A stretch of DNA of 17,155 nt from Actinomycetota bacterium (GTDB lineage: Bacteria > Actinomycetota > Acidimicrobiia > Acidimicrobiales > Microtrichaceae): contig WLLG01000015.1 of the NCBI GenBank assembly GCA_009700815.1, forward strand, positions 1 to 17,155, in the 5' to 3' direction. The position numbers and the translations under genes were made by a program. Below are positions 1 through 6,989 of the stretch, piece after piece. Numbering within the stretch: the stretch's first letter is position 1; each line of letters begins with the position of its first letter. Below the pieces are notes generated by a model that worked only from the letters and a program-made list of their open reading frames with translations, did no database searches and was not told the DNA's origin.

Positions 1-2
1 CT

Positions 3-815
3 GCACCCGAGCCGGAGAGCCTGCTGCAGGTAGTGACGACTGTGATTGAGTTGCGTGCCGATGAGGGCATCCTGCGCGTTACCACGAGCTTGAACAATCA
101 GGTGCGAGATCACCGGATGCGCGTTCATTTCCCGCTGCAGGAGCGAGCCAGCAACTCTCGGGCAGAGTGTGCTTTCGGACTAGTACAACGGCCACTTGCC
201 GCCGAGGGTGGTCCAAACGAATGGGGAGTGCCAACGTTCCCATCAAGAAGGTTTGTCCAGGCGGGGGATCTGACTGTCACTCACGAGGGTCTGTGCGAGT
301 ACGAACTAGTAGATCTAGATGGCGATCCGCAGAACCCACTCACAACTGCAGGAGCCCTTGCCCTGACGCTGCTGCGCTGCACAGGCTGGTTGTCGAGAGG
401 ACCAATGGCCTCTCGTCCGCTCCCAGCTGGGCCAGAGAATCAGCTACTCGGAGCACAGATGCAAAAGCCGCTCACCCTGAATTACGCAATTGCGCTCAAT
501 CACCCCGACCCCTACGAGCTTGCAGATCGGGTCTGGTCGCCACTTCAGATTGGTACATCTGCCGGTGAGGGCAGCTTGGCGAATGAAGGCTCCAAGCTGG
601 ATATCAGCGGAATGGAAGTTGATGCAGTCCTTACCGATAGCACCGGCAGACTTGTCGTTCGTTGCCATGAACCCTGGGGGCAGGCCGCCAGAATGCGAGT
701 ACTTGGACGCAGCGGACAGATTGTTGACCTGCTTGGCAACACCTTGGGTCCGTTCGCCGAGGAACTCGAGGTTCGACCACACCAAATACTGACCCTGTCT
801 CTGGATCCGACCTAA
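3..815 (+). CDS. GH38-type alpha-mannosidase, C-terminal fragment (5' end outside window)
   Basis: The reading frame is open from the left edge, so the true start lies upstream; the GTG at 33 is an internal codon. About 270 residues are present and end at a TAA. The segment reads like the C-terminal beta-sandwich region of bacterial glycoside hydrolase family 38 alpha-mannosidases: a stretch with PTFPSRRFV, then a hydrophobic LALTLLRCTGWLSR segment followed by RPLPAGPENQ, then an NYAIALNHPDP segment, and a final beta-rich part with a WGQAARMRVLG motif. GH38 enzymes are retaining exo-mannosidases acting on alpha-mannosides. The catalytic Asp and zinc ligands lie in the N-terminal half, so activity cannot be judged here. 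A weak inverted repeat follows the stop. Another GH38-like or GH-associated C-terminal domain is a less likely alternative. Confidence 0.8.
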   Translation, partial: APEPESLLQVVTTVIELRADEGILRVTTSLNNQVRDHRMRVHFPLQERASNSRAECAFGLVQRPLAAEGGPNEWGVPTFPSRRFVQAGDLTVTHEGLCEYELVDLDGDPQNPLTTAGALALTLLRCTGWLSRGPMASRPLPAGPENQLLGAQMQKPLTLNYAIALNHPDPYELADRVWSPLQIGTSAGEGSLANEGSKLDISGMEVDAVLTDSTGRLVVRCHEPWGQAARMRVLGRSGQIVDLLGNTLGPFAEELEVRPHQILTLSLDPT

Positions 816-829
816 CCGCAGGATTGCAA

Positions 830-866
830 AAAGGACTTCCCCTCACACGCCTTGGGCGGCTCCTTT
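830..866 (+). terminator. Weak hairpin after the mannosidase gene
   Basis: AAAGGA at 830-835 is complementary to TCCTTT at 861-866, and inside lies a small hairpin CGCC-TTG-GGCG at 848-858. It falls 15 bases after the mannosidase stop and before the P450 start, where a terminator would be expected. The outer loop is long and there is no clean run of T, so this could be chance. Confidence 0.22.
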
Positions 867-907
867 GAATTGCTGTCATGCGTGCACCCACCCGCTCGTG
901 ACATCCT

Positions 908-2197
908 GTGTTCATGCCCGAGAGTTCTTTCATGACACCTGCACAAGCCGATGAGCTTCTGAACTACACGATTCAGACGAATGAGGGAAGGCAAGACCCG
1001 TACCCCGCTTACAGCCAACTGCGTGAATCTCCAGGACGGTGGCGCAGCGAGGCGGGTTCAATCGTTCTCACGAGCTATAAGGATTGCCTTGAGGTGCTTC
1101 GCCACCCCAAGCTTGGTCGGGCTGAGGCAGATATGGACTTGCCGCTTTCGATTGCTGGAAATGAGCGACGGGTTGCTGAAGACACCTCGACCATGTTGTT
1201 GCTCAATCCACCGGACCACACCCGGATTCGTTCTCTGGTGAGTCGGGCGTTTACTCCCCGCAGAGTCGAAGAACTCCGCCCAACGATTGAGGACTTGCTG
1301 TTGCCGGTGCTTGACCGCTTTGTAGATCAGGGTGGAGGCGACGTGATGGCCGATCTTGCTGTCCCCTACCCGGTAGCCGTGATTAGCGAACTCCTCGGTG
1401 TACCCAAGGAGGGAAACGAACATATCCTCCCGCTAGTTCGCTCCCTCACAGCACTCATCGATCCTGCCTCGACCCCCGAATTAACAGCGCAGGGTGAGGC
1501 CGCAGGTATCGAGATCGCTCTGTACTTCCTTGAACTCGTTGAAGAAAAGCGGACCAACCCAGATGATCGGTTGCTGAGCGCACTGATTCAGGTTGAGGAG
1601 GCCGGCGACAAACTCTCTATTGAAGAACTGATCACCAATACTGTCCTGTTGTACGCCGCCGGGTTTGAAACCACGTCAAACCTGATTGGAAACGGGCTGC
1701 TCCTGTTACTGAATAACCCGGAGCAGGTGGAACGCCTGCGCAACGAACCCGCCCTGTTGGCTCCGGCCATTCTGGAAATGCTTCGCGCTGACTCACCAGT
1801 GCAGATGAATGTCCGAGTGGCCCTTGAGCCTGTTGAACTCTTTGGAGAACTGCACCCAAGGGGTGGATCGTTCATCGTGTTGCAAAGCTGCGGAAACCGC
1901 GACTCAGACGTCTACCCCCAAGGCGAAAAGTTTGACATCGCCCGCTTCGTTAGCCCCGATGCCCCGCAGCCGCTCAGCTTCGGATGGGGAGGCCATCACT
2001 GCCTCGGCGCTCACCTAGCTCGCGCAGAAGGGGAGATTGTTTTTCGCTCCCTGTTCGAGCGATTTTCCGAGATGACGCTCGATCCGGCGGCCCTGCCCGA
2101 AGGTGTGCCAACTTTCCGACCGAGCTTTACGCTTCGCGGACTTGAATCGCTGCCGATTCAGGTGAAGGAATCACCCTCGCGAGGGGCCTCCACCTGA
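908..2197 (+). CDS. Cytochrome P450, class I bacterial type
   Basis: A full-length soluble bacterial P450 of 429 residues; these haem-thiolate monooxygenases normally need a separate ferredoxin and reductase, and none is encoded nearby. All hallmark motifs are visible: C-helix HTRIR near 104, I-helix oxygen-activation motif AGFETT at 251-256, K-helix ExxR as EMLR at 290-293, the NRD segment near 330, and the haem loop FGWGGHHCLG with the proximal ligand Cys365. The C-terminal RGLESLPIQ is typical of the family. The substrate cannot be predicted. The start is uncertain: GTG 908, ATG 914 and ATG 932 are all in frame and none has a good Shine-Dalgarno; the domain itself begins after 932. The last 40 bases overlap, tail to tail, the opposite-strand gene ending at 2158. 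Confidence 0.93.
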   Translation: MFMPESSFMTPAQADELLNYTIQTNEGRQDPYPAYSQLRESPGRWRSEAGSIVLTSYKDCLEVLRHPKLGRAEADMDLPLSIAGNERRVAEDTSTMLLLNPPDHTRIRSLVSRAFTPRRVEELRPTIEDLLLPVLDRFVDQGGGDVMADLAVPYPVAVISELLGVPKEGNEHILPLVRSLTALIDPASTPELTAQGEAAGIEIALYFLELVEEKRTNPDDRLLSALIQVEEAGDKLSIEELITNTVLLYAAGFETTSNLIGNGLLLLLNNPEQVERLRNEPALLAPAILEMLRADSPVQMNVRVALEPVELFGELHPRGGSFIVLQSCGNRDSDVYPQGEKFDIARFVSPDAPQPLSFGWGGHHCLGAHLARAEGEIVFRSLFERFSEMTLDPAALPEGVPTFRPSFTLRGLESLPIQVKESPSRGAST

Positions 2198-4266
2198 GGA
2201 TTCGCAGCAGTCTCAGCAGCGCTCTGATCAGGACCGCTCTGAACAGGAGCGCTCTGAGCAGGATCAGTCTGATCATCGGTGCTGCTAGCAGCCTCCGGCT
2301 GACTCGCAACCACAACCGGACCCATCGGGGCCAAGAGCGCTTCGCCAGTCCATCCAGTTGCCGACCAGCTTGGATCTAGCCCAGGAGCTGTGAACTGCGG
2401 TCCTGACCCAGTCGGATCAACTCCTGAACCGGGAATGACCTCCCACAGCAAAGCTGGGCGTTCCCCGTGCCACCGGAGAGCAAACGAGGCCACACCCCAG
2501 CGTGTGCGCAACCCGTGAGCTTCGACAGGTGACCCGAACCAAGAGTCTGACCAGACCGGCAAGATGACGAGCCCCGTGGGTTCCTCGATCAGAGCAAGGT
2601 CCAAGATGGCACCCACACGGACTGCCACGGCCGCAGGATCGAGCGCCATAGCTCCACATGCAAGGCCTTGGGCATCCGTGCAATCAGGGAGCACTGCCTG
2701 ATCACCAATGCGGCAGAGTTCAACAATGCTGGTGATCGCACTGCTGTCCGAGGCTGCCAGAGCAGAGCGCGCTGAGAGTCCTTCTGCAAACATCCAACGC
2801 TTGGCGGAATCCGATCCCTCGCTTGGCTTCGCTGCAGCACTTGGCCCAACAGATTCCCAGAGGGTGCTCGCAAGCTCTTCTGCGGCATCGGCTACCTCGG
2901 GTTGACCCACTGCACGTAATGAGGGGGCAACCCGGCCAAGCGCTATGACTGCTGAACGCAGCAGGGAAGGGCTAGCAACACCGTGGCCCTTCGAGAGCCG
3001 GTGGATCGCCTGCGCTACTGGTCCAACGAGGTCCTCGGCCCACAGTTCCTGCTGCTTGCCAGCAAGCAACGGGGCCGAAATGTGCAGGAGTGCAACTGTT
3101 GCGTCACTTCGGTCCGGCATGCGAATCGATCCCCGCAAGCGCTGCTGGCCGAGTAGGGCGCGAGCTATTGGTCCAAGGGGCTCAGTGAGACCCACGCGCA
3201 CAAGGGTGTCGCAAAGTTCCGCTGCACGCAGAGCCGCTGTCGCTGTTCCCGAAGCTGCAAAAAACTCATCGGTGGCCGCTAGCAACAACAAGCTCTCAGA
3301 ACGAGCGACTACCCGATCGAATGTTGAATCCGGGAGTTCAACTCGGGCCGCTTGCTTCGTGTGCGCAGCCCATCCAGCATCGATAGCTCCTGCATCAGGT
3401 GCATCCCACTGTGCTGTTGGAGCGGGCTTTTGTGCGGAACTCTTTTTGCTTCGCGAAGAAGCCTCATTACGAGTGGACCGTGGAAGCAGGATTCTCACCA
3501 CGGCTGTGTGTGGCAGCGCCACTACAAAGGCACCTTCGAGGCAACTTGCCGCCGAGGTACTAGTGCCATCGGGTTGTTCATCATCGGCGTTTGCCAGACG
3601 AGTCGCAACGGTGCCAAGTTCGCCCACAACTCTGCGTGCTACAGATTTGGAGAGCACTGCGGCCACTGCTCCATCTACCGAGATCACTGAACCCGCTGAG
3701 CCGAGTGATGTAATCGACCCAATTCCATCCAACAGATACGGCCGTATTGTGAGTGCCAGCGCAACAGGAACGGCCGTCAAGTTCTCAATCTCGACGATAA
3801 CGGCGGAGTCATCCCAGAGGCTTCCGTCCGAGACAGCGGAAGTGGCTCGGACTCCAAAGACGCGCTGGATAATGTCGCCGCCGGGTACGCGCATAGCTGT
3901 TTCAAGAACAGGTGAATCGCCGATTCGACGCTGGCGAACAGCAGCATCAATGCTGGGATGGTGCCAACGGTCCTCTGCGCCGATCCACCAGTCCAAACAC
4001 CAGGTCTCGTTGCGCATCTGCACCAAGCCGGCCGGGTCACAGTCAGCAATCGCCCCTGCATCAACTGTTCCTAGAGGCGCCCAGTTGCGGACAATTCTGG
4101 AGTCATTCGCAGCCGCCCTTGATAGCGCATAAGGCTCAATCCTTGAAGGAGTTTCGACACTACTTTTCGCTGGCAACCCTGCGCTCTCACCCTGAGATTC
4201 ATCTAGCGGATTTTGCTCGGTAGAGGCTCCAGAGGAGGAAGAAGAAGGGTCAGTATTGTTGGCCAC
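2158..4266 (-). CDS. Large protein of unknown function with glycosidase-like (alpha/alpha toroid) architecture
   Basis: I do not recognise this 702-residue protein as a named family. A Ser-rich disordered N-terminus (1-40) has no signal peptide or membrane span. Residues about 58-265 look like a beta-sandwich (ETWCLDWWIGAEDRWHH, then VIVEIENLTAVPVALAL), as found at the front of GH15-like and debranching-type proteins. A Lys/Ser/Pro linker (265-290) leads to a mainly helical region (310-560), and a beta-rich end (565-655) holds PVEAHGLRTRWG and ALRWHGERPALLWEV, a pattern typical of the C-terminal sandwich of such enzymes. I see no convincing catalytic Glu pair, so it may be a non-catalytic or highly divergent member. 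The tail (663-682) has four five-residue repeats. The start is GTG 4266 with no Shine-Dalgarno but a TACCCT box 7 bases upstream. It lies 72 bases downstream of gpsA on the same strand. That the gene is real is well supported; the fold assignment is inference. Confidence 0.75.
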   Translation of the reverse strand: MANNTDPSSSSSGASTEQNPLDESQGESAGLPAKSSVETPSRIEPYALSRAAANDSRIVRNWAPLGTVDAGAIADCDPAGLVQMRNETWCLDWWIGAEDRWHHPSIDAAVRQRRIGDSPVLETAMRVPGGDIIQRVFGVRATSAVSDGSLWDDSAVIVEIENLTAVPVALALTIRPYLLDGIGSITSLGSAGSVISVDGAVAAVLSKSVARRVVGELGTVATRLANADDEQPDGTSTSAASCLEGAFVVALPHTAVVRILLPRSTRNEASSRSKKSSAQKPAPTAQWDAPDAGAIDAGWAAHTKQAARVELPDSTFDRVVARSESLLLLAATDEFFAASGTATAALRAAELCDTLVRVGLTEPLGPIARALLGQQRLRGSIRMPDRSDATVALLHISAPLLAGKQQELWAEDLVGPVAQAIHRLSKGHGVASPSLLRSAVIALGRVAPSLRAVGQPEVADAAEELASTLWESVGPSAAAKPSEGSDSAKRWMFAEGLSARSALAASDSSAITSIVELCRIGDQAVLPDCTDAQGLACGAMALDPAAVAVRVGAILDLALIEEPTGLVILPVWSDSWFGSPVEAHGLRTRWGVASFALRWHGERPALLWEVIPGSGVDPTGSGPQFTAPGLDPSWSATGWTGEALLAPMGPVVVASQPEAASSTDDQTDPAQSAPVQSGPDQSAAETAANPQVEAPREGDSFT
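2221..2280. repeat. Four imperfect 15-bp tandem repeats inside a coding tail
   Basis: Four consecutive 15-base units: GCTCTGATCAGGACC, GCTCTGAACAGGAGC, GCTCTGAGCAGGATC, and a diverged AGTCTGATCATCGGT. Read on the minus strand they encode TDDQT-DPAQS-APVQS-GPDQS in the C-terminal tail of the 702-residue protein. The unit length is a multiple of three, so copy-number change would keep the frame. Confidence 0.85.
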
Positions 4267-4273
4267 GCATGAG

Positions 4274-4304
4274 AGGGTAGAAGCAGGTAGTCCGGGTCCT
4301 GCAA
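4274..4304 (-). promoter_or_regulatory. Candidate leaderless promoter for the 702-residue gene
   Basis: On the minus strand TACCCT (4279-4274) lies 7 bases before the GTG at 4266, the spacing expected if transcription starts at the start codon. A TTGCAG (4304-4299) lies 19 bases further upstream as a weak -35. There is no Shine-Dalgarno before this start. Confidence 0.4.
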
Positions 4305-4327
4305 CTCGACCCGTGAAATTCGACTGC

Positions 4328-4345
4328 TTACTAGCGCACTAGTAA
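4328..4345. repeat. Perfect inverted repeat across the gpsA stop codon
   Basis: TTACTAG-CGCA-CTAGTAA, with 7-base arms and a 4-base loop. It includes the gpsA TAG stop (4341-4339) and lies about 60 bases upstream of the next minus-strand start at 4266. The arms are AT-rich and no T run follows on the minus strand, so an operator or a weak attenuating hairpin fits better than a classic terminator. Confidence 0.6.
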
Positions 4346-5349
4346 CTGAGTGACGGGTACTCAGGGCCGCTGGATTCGCGTCGAATCAAACCGCGATAGG
4401 CATCCTGAGCGCTCGCCCCTTCGTGACAGACGGCAAAAACCTCGGAGGCAATCGCCATCTCCACTCCGTATTCCTCAGCGAGTTCCATTACCACCCGGCT
4501 GGTCTTGACTCCCTCGGCCACCATGTTCATATCGGCGATGATCTCGTCGATACTGCGCCCCTGACCTAGTTGCTCGCCCACAAAGCGATTCCGGCTCTGC
4601 TGGGACATGCAGGTAGCAAGTAGGTCTCCCATTCCAGCCAACCCGGCAAAGGTCGCGAACTGTCCGCCCATCGCTTCACCGAGTCGCGACAGTTCAGCTA
4701 GACCGCGAGTGATCACCGCTGACTTCGTGTTGTCTCCAGCTCCAAGACCATCAGCCATTCCTGCTGCGATGGCAATCACATTCTTGAGCGCGCCGGCTAC
4801 CTCACATCCGATCACATCAGGATTCGTGTAAATCCGAAACAGATTCATATGAAAGATGCGTTGCAGACAATCAGCTACGACAGGGTCAGGGGTAGCAATG
4901 ACGGCAGCAGCGGCGTGGCCAGCCAGAATTTCCTTGGCAAGATTCGGTCCTGTCAGAACTGCAGCTGGATGTCCGGGCAGCACTTCGTTAATAAGTTGAG
5001 TCATGCGCAGCCGGGTGCCCTGCTCTAGGCCCTTGGTCAGCGAGACGATCGGAACCCAAGCACGAACATGCGGGGCTACCAGTTCTAAAGCAGAGCGAAA
5101 CCCTTGTGAGGGAACTCCCATAACAATCACATCGGCTTGCTCCACAGCTTCGGCCAAGTCAGTCGTGGACCGCAGCGCCGGATGCAGTTGATAGCCGGGC
5201 AGATAGCGCTCGTTGGAATGCTGCTCGTTGATCTCGGCTGCGAGTTCACTCCTGCGCGCCCATAACACGGTCGGAACTTGGTGGGCTGCAAGGTGGGCCA
5301 CTGTGGTGCCCCAGGATCCGCCGCCGATGACTGCTACAGAAATATCCAC
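4339..5349 (-). CDS. gpsA: NAD(P)-dependent glycerol-3-phosphate dehydrogenase
   Basis: A 336-residue cytoplasmic enzyme that interconverts dihydroxyacetone phosphate and sn-glycerol-3-phosphate, the head-group precursor of phospholipids. Visible features in order: Rossmann nucleotide loop GGGSWGT (9-15), SLTKGLE with Lys106, the family motif LTGPNLAKE (132-140; most members have SGPSFA here), EVAGALKNVIAIAAG with the presumed catalytic Lys189, GDNTKSAVITRG (205-216), and AGMGDLLATC (238-247). Length is normal. The start is GTG 5349 with TAGAGT 6 bases upstream and no Shine-Dalgarno, consistent with a leaderless mRNA. It is transcribed divergently from cofC across 135 bases, the same arrangement as gpsA2 and fbiD in Mycobacterium tuberculosis. 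The 702-residue gene follows downstream and could be co-transcribed. Confidence 0.96.
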   Translation of the reverse strand: MDISVAVIGGGSWGTTVAHLAAHQVPTVLWARRSELAAEINEQHSNERYLPGYQLHPALRSTTDLAEAVEQADVIVMGVPSQGFRSALELVAPHVRAWVPIVSLTKGLEQGTRLRMTQLINEVLPGHPAAVLTGPNLAKEILAGHAAAAVIATPDPVVADCLQRIFHMNLFRIYTNPDVIGCEVAGALKNVIAIAAGMADGLGAGDNTKSAVITRGLAELSRLGEAMGGQFATFAGLAGMGDLLATCMSQQSRNRFVGEQLGQGRSIDEIIADMNMVAEGVKTSRVVMELAEEYGVEMAIASEVFAVCHEGASAQDAYRGLIRRESSGPEYPSLSY

Positions 5350-5355
5350 CGCCAG

Positions 5356-5361
5356 ACTCTA
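5356..5361 (-). promoter_or_regulatory. Candidate -10 box for leaderless gpsA
   Basis: On the minus strand TAGAGT ends 6 bases before the GTG at 5349. This is the TANNNT-to-start distance typical of actinobacterial leaderless genes. The -35 region (TTCATC at 17 bases) is poor. Confidence 0.45.
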
Positions 5362-5472
5362 GGTCGAACGGTTCTTCGGATGAAGAGTCGAACTGCTCCA
5401 GGTTGCGCCGTTGCTGCTGTGCTCTGGCCAAGCCTGTGACTCCGCTGCAGCTCAGGCCCCTCCTCGAGTCCC

Positions 5473-5478
5473 TACACT
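5473..5478 (+). promoter_or_regulatory. Candidate -10 box for leaderless cofC
   Basis: TACACT lies 6 bases before the GTG at 5485, and no Shine-Dalgarno is present between them. The geometry mirrors that of the divergent gpsA start. No good -35 is visible. Confidence 0.45.
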
Positions 5479-5484
5479 GAGCGA

Positions 5485-6153
5485 GTGCCGTCAGCGACCT
5501 CCTCCTGTGTGCTCATTCCCGTCAAAGCGTTTTCACAGGCCAAGCTGCGCCTAGCTTCTGTTCTCAGCAATCTTGAGCGTGCTGAACTTGCTCGGGCCAT
5601 GGCTGGCATTGTGGTGAGTTCCTCGGCGCCGCTTCCAACCTTTGTTGTCTGCGAGGATGAGGAGGTAGCAAGTTGGGCAGAGTCAGTCGGGGCAAAGGTG
5701 CAGTGGACTCCCGGGCGGGACCTCAATGGCGCAGTTCAAGAAGCAGTTGATCGTCTACAGGCACAAGGCATGCATCGAGTTGTTGTGTGCCATGCGGATC
5801 TGCCATTTGCCCGAAACCTTGCTGCTCTGGCACTTGCCGACCCGACCGAAGTAATTCTGGTGGCAGATCGACGTTCTCAAGGCACCAACGTGATCTCGGT
5901 TCCTACCGGATGCGGATTTACCTTTTCATACGGTGCTGGTTCATTCGCTCGCCACCAACAGGAGGCCACGGCGCAAGGGCTTAGCCTGCGTGTCGAGCAG
6001 TCTGCCTCTCTCAGTTGGGATGTTGACGAACCCGAGGACTTGCAGGTACCCGACGGCTTCGAGGTGAGTTCTCCTCTACTTGCACAGGGCAGGATCTCGG
6101 CAGGGAACCTCTCGTTGGCGCCCCCGCAGACTGAAAGGCAGCAAACAGAATGA
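5485..6153 (+). CDS. cofC: Phospholactate/phosphoenolpyruvate guanylyltransferase of F420 biosynthesis
   Basis: A 222-residue nucleotidyltransferase (CofC; called FbiD in mycobacteria). It joins GTP to 2-phospholactate or, in actinobacteria, phosphoenolpyruvate, making the guanylated intermediate that FbiA/CofD transfers to Fo. The N-terminal PVKAFSQAKLRL (12-23) is the nucleotide-binding start of the family. HADLPF (103-108), DRRSQGTNV (128-136), FSYGAGSF (147-154) and WDVDEPEDL (near 179-187) are the other conserved blocks. Its presence implies that the host makes F420. The start is GTG 5485, chosen because the PVKAF motif follows at the usual distance and a TACACT box precedes it. The stop overlaps the next start as ATGA, indicating translational coupling to the deacetylase gene. 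Confidence 0.93.
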   Translation: MPSATSSCVLIPVKAFSQAKLRLASVLSNLERAELARAMAGIVVSSSAPLPTFVVCEDEEVASWAESVGAKVQWTPGRDLNGAVQEAVDRLQAQGMHRVVVCHADLPFARNLAALALADPTEVILVADRRSQGTNVISVPTGCGFTFSYGAGSFARHQQEATAQGLSLRVEQSASLSWDVDEPEDLQVPDGFEVSSPLLAQGRISAGNLSLAPPQTERQQTE

Positions 6154-6944
6154 ACGACAGCAACAGGGTGGACACACAGCAACTTTTCACTGGGCCAGCA
6201 GGCGAACGGATCACCATCGACTTGCCACCACCAAAGTCGGCTTTAGTGATTGTTGCGCACCCCGACGATGCAGAGTTTCATTGCGGAGCCACGCTTGCAA
6301 AGTGGGCGCGTGCAGGCTGCACCGTGCATCACTTAGTGCTAACTGACGGGTCGAAGGGAACTTGGGACCGAGGCATGGATCAGTCTGTACTTGTTGAAGT
6401 ACGCAAGGCGGAACAGCGCACAGCGGCAACCATTTTGGGAGGAACAGGAGTGGTGTTCCTGGGGAAGATTGATGGCGAACTCAATTCCGACCGAGAGACC
6501 CGGGCGCAGGTGTCTGCAATTATTCGCCGGCTCAAGCCCGAAGTCATCTTGGGTCATGACCCGTGGAAGCGTTACCGACTTCACCCAGATCACGCTGCCG
6601 CCGGCCGGCTCTGCATTGAAGGAATCGTGGCGGCCCGCGATCCTTTCTTTCATCCTGAGCAACTCGTGCACGGAATCACGCCTCATCGCCCGGAGGCTTT
6701 ACTCCTGTTCGAACCCGATCAGCCCAACCATGCTGAGACGGTTTCTGAGCAAGATCTACAGCTTCAAATTGATGCTCTACTAGCCCATGAGAGCCAGATC
6801 GAGACCACTCATCTCTACAAGTCCGCTGCTGCTGACCCACTTCAGCAGTTCCGGAGAGAGCAGCTCGAACGACTTGAGCGCTTAGGTCAGTGGGCCTCTG
6901 TGCCACTTGCTCAGCAGTTTCACTTGCTCACCGAGCAGCTCTAG
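6150..6944 (+). CDS. PIG-L/LmbE-family zinc deacetylase
   Basis: A 264-residue member of the PIG-L family, metal-dependent amidases that remove acetyl groups from N-acetylglucosaminyl compounds (for example MshB in mycothiol synthesis and BshB in bacillithiol synthesis). The metal-site motif AHPDDAE spans 36-42, giving His37 and Asp40 as ligands. The second motif HPDH (145-148) supplies the third His. Length and the N-terminal beta-strand (ALVIVAHPDD) are normal, and there is no signal peptide. The ATG start overlaps the cofC stop by 4 bases. The substrate is not shown by the sequence: a mycothiol-pathway role is possible, but this family is broad and the partner here is an F420 gene. It converges with the minus-strand gene ending at 6990, with a 45-base gap that has no clear terminator. 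Confidence 0.88.
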   Translation: MNDSNRVDTQQLFTGPAGERITIDLPPPKSALVIVAHPDDAEFHCGATLAKWARAGCTVHHLVLTDGSKGTWDRGMDQSVLVEVRKAEQRTAATILGGTGVVFLGKIDGELNSDRETRAQVSAIIRRLKPEVILGHDPWKRYRLHPDHAAAGRLCIEGIVAARDPFFHPEQLVHGITPHRPEALLLFEPDQPNHAETVSEQDLQLQIDALLAHESQIETTHLYKSAAADPLQQFRREQLERLERLGQWASVPLAQQFHLLTEQL

Positions 6945-6989
6945 CGCTGCAGGCGCACTCTTGCCCGGCGTTGCATTCGTTGCGTTCTG

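Noticed and set aside
2945..4132. A long plus-strand open frame of 395 codons opposite the 702-residue gene
   Set aside because: Its translation is Ser/Arg/Ala-rich with no recognisable domain, and it lies wholly antisense to a longer frame with protein-like domain patterns. It is most simply a shadow of high-GC coding.
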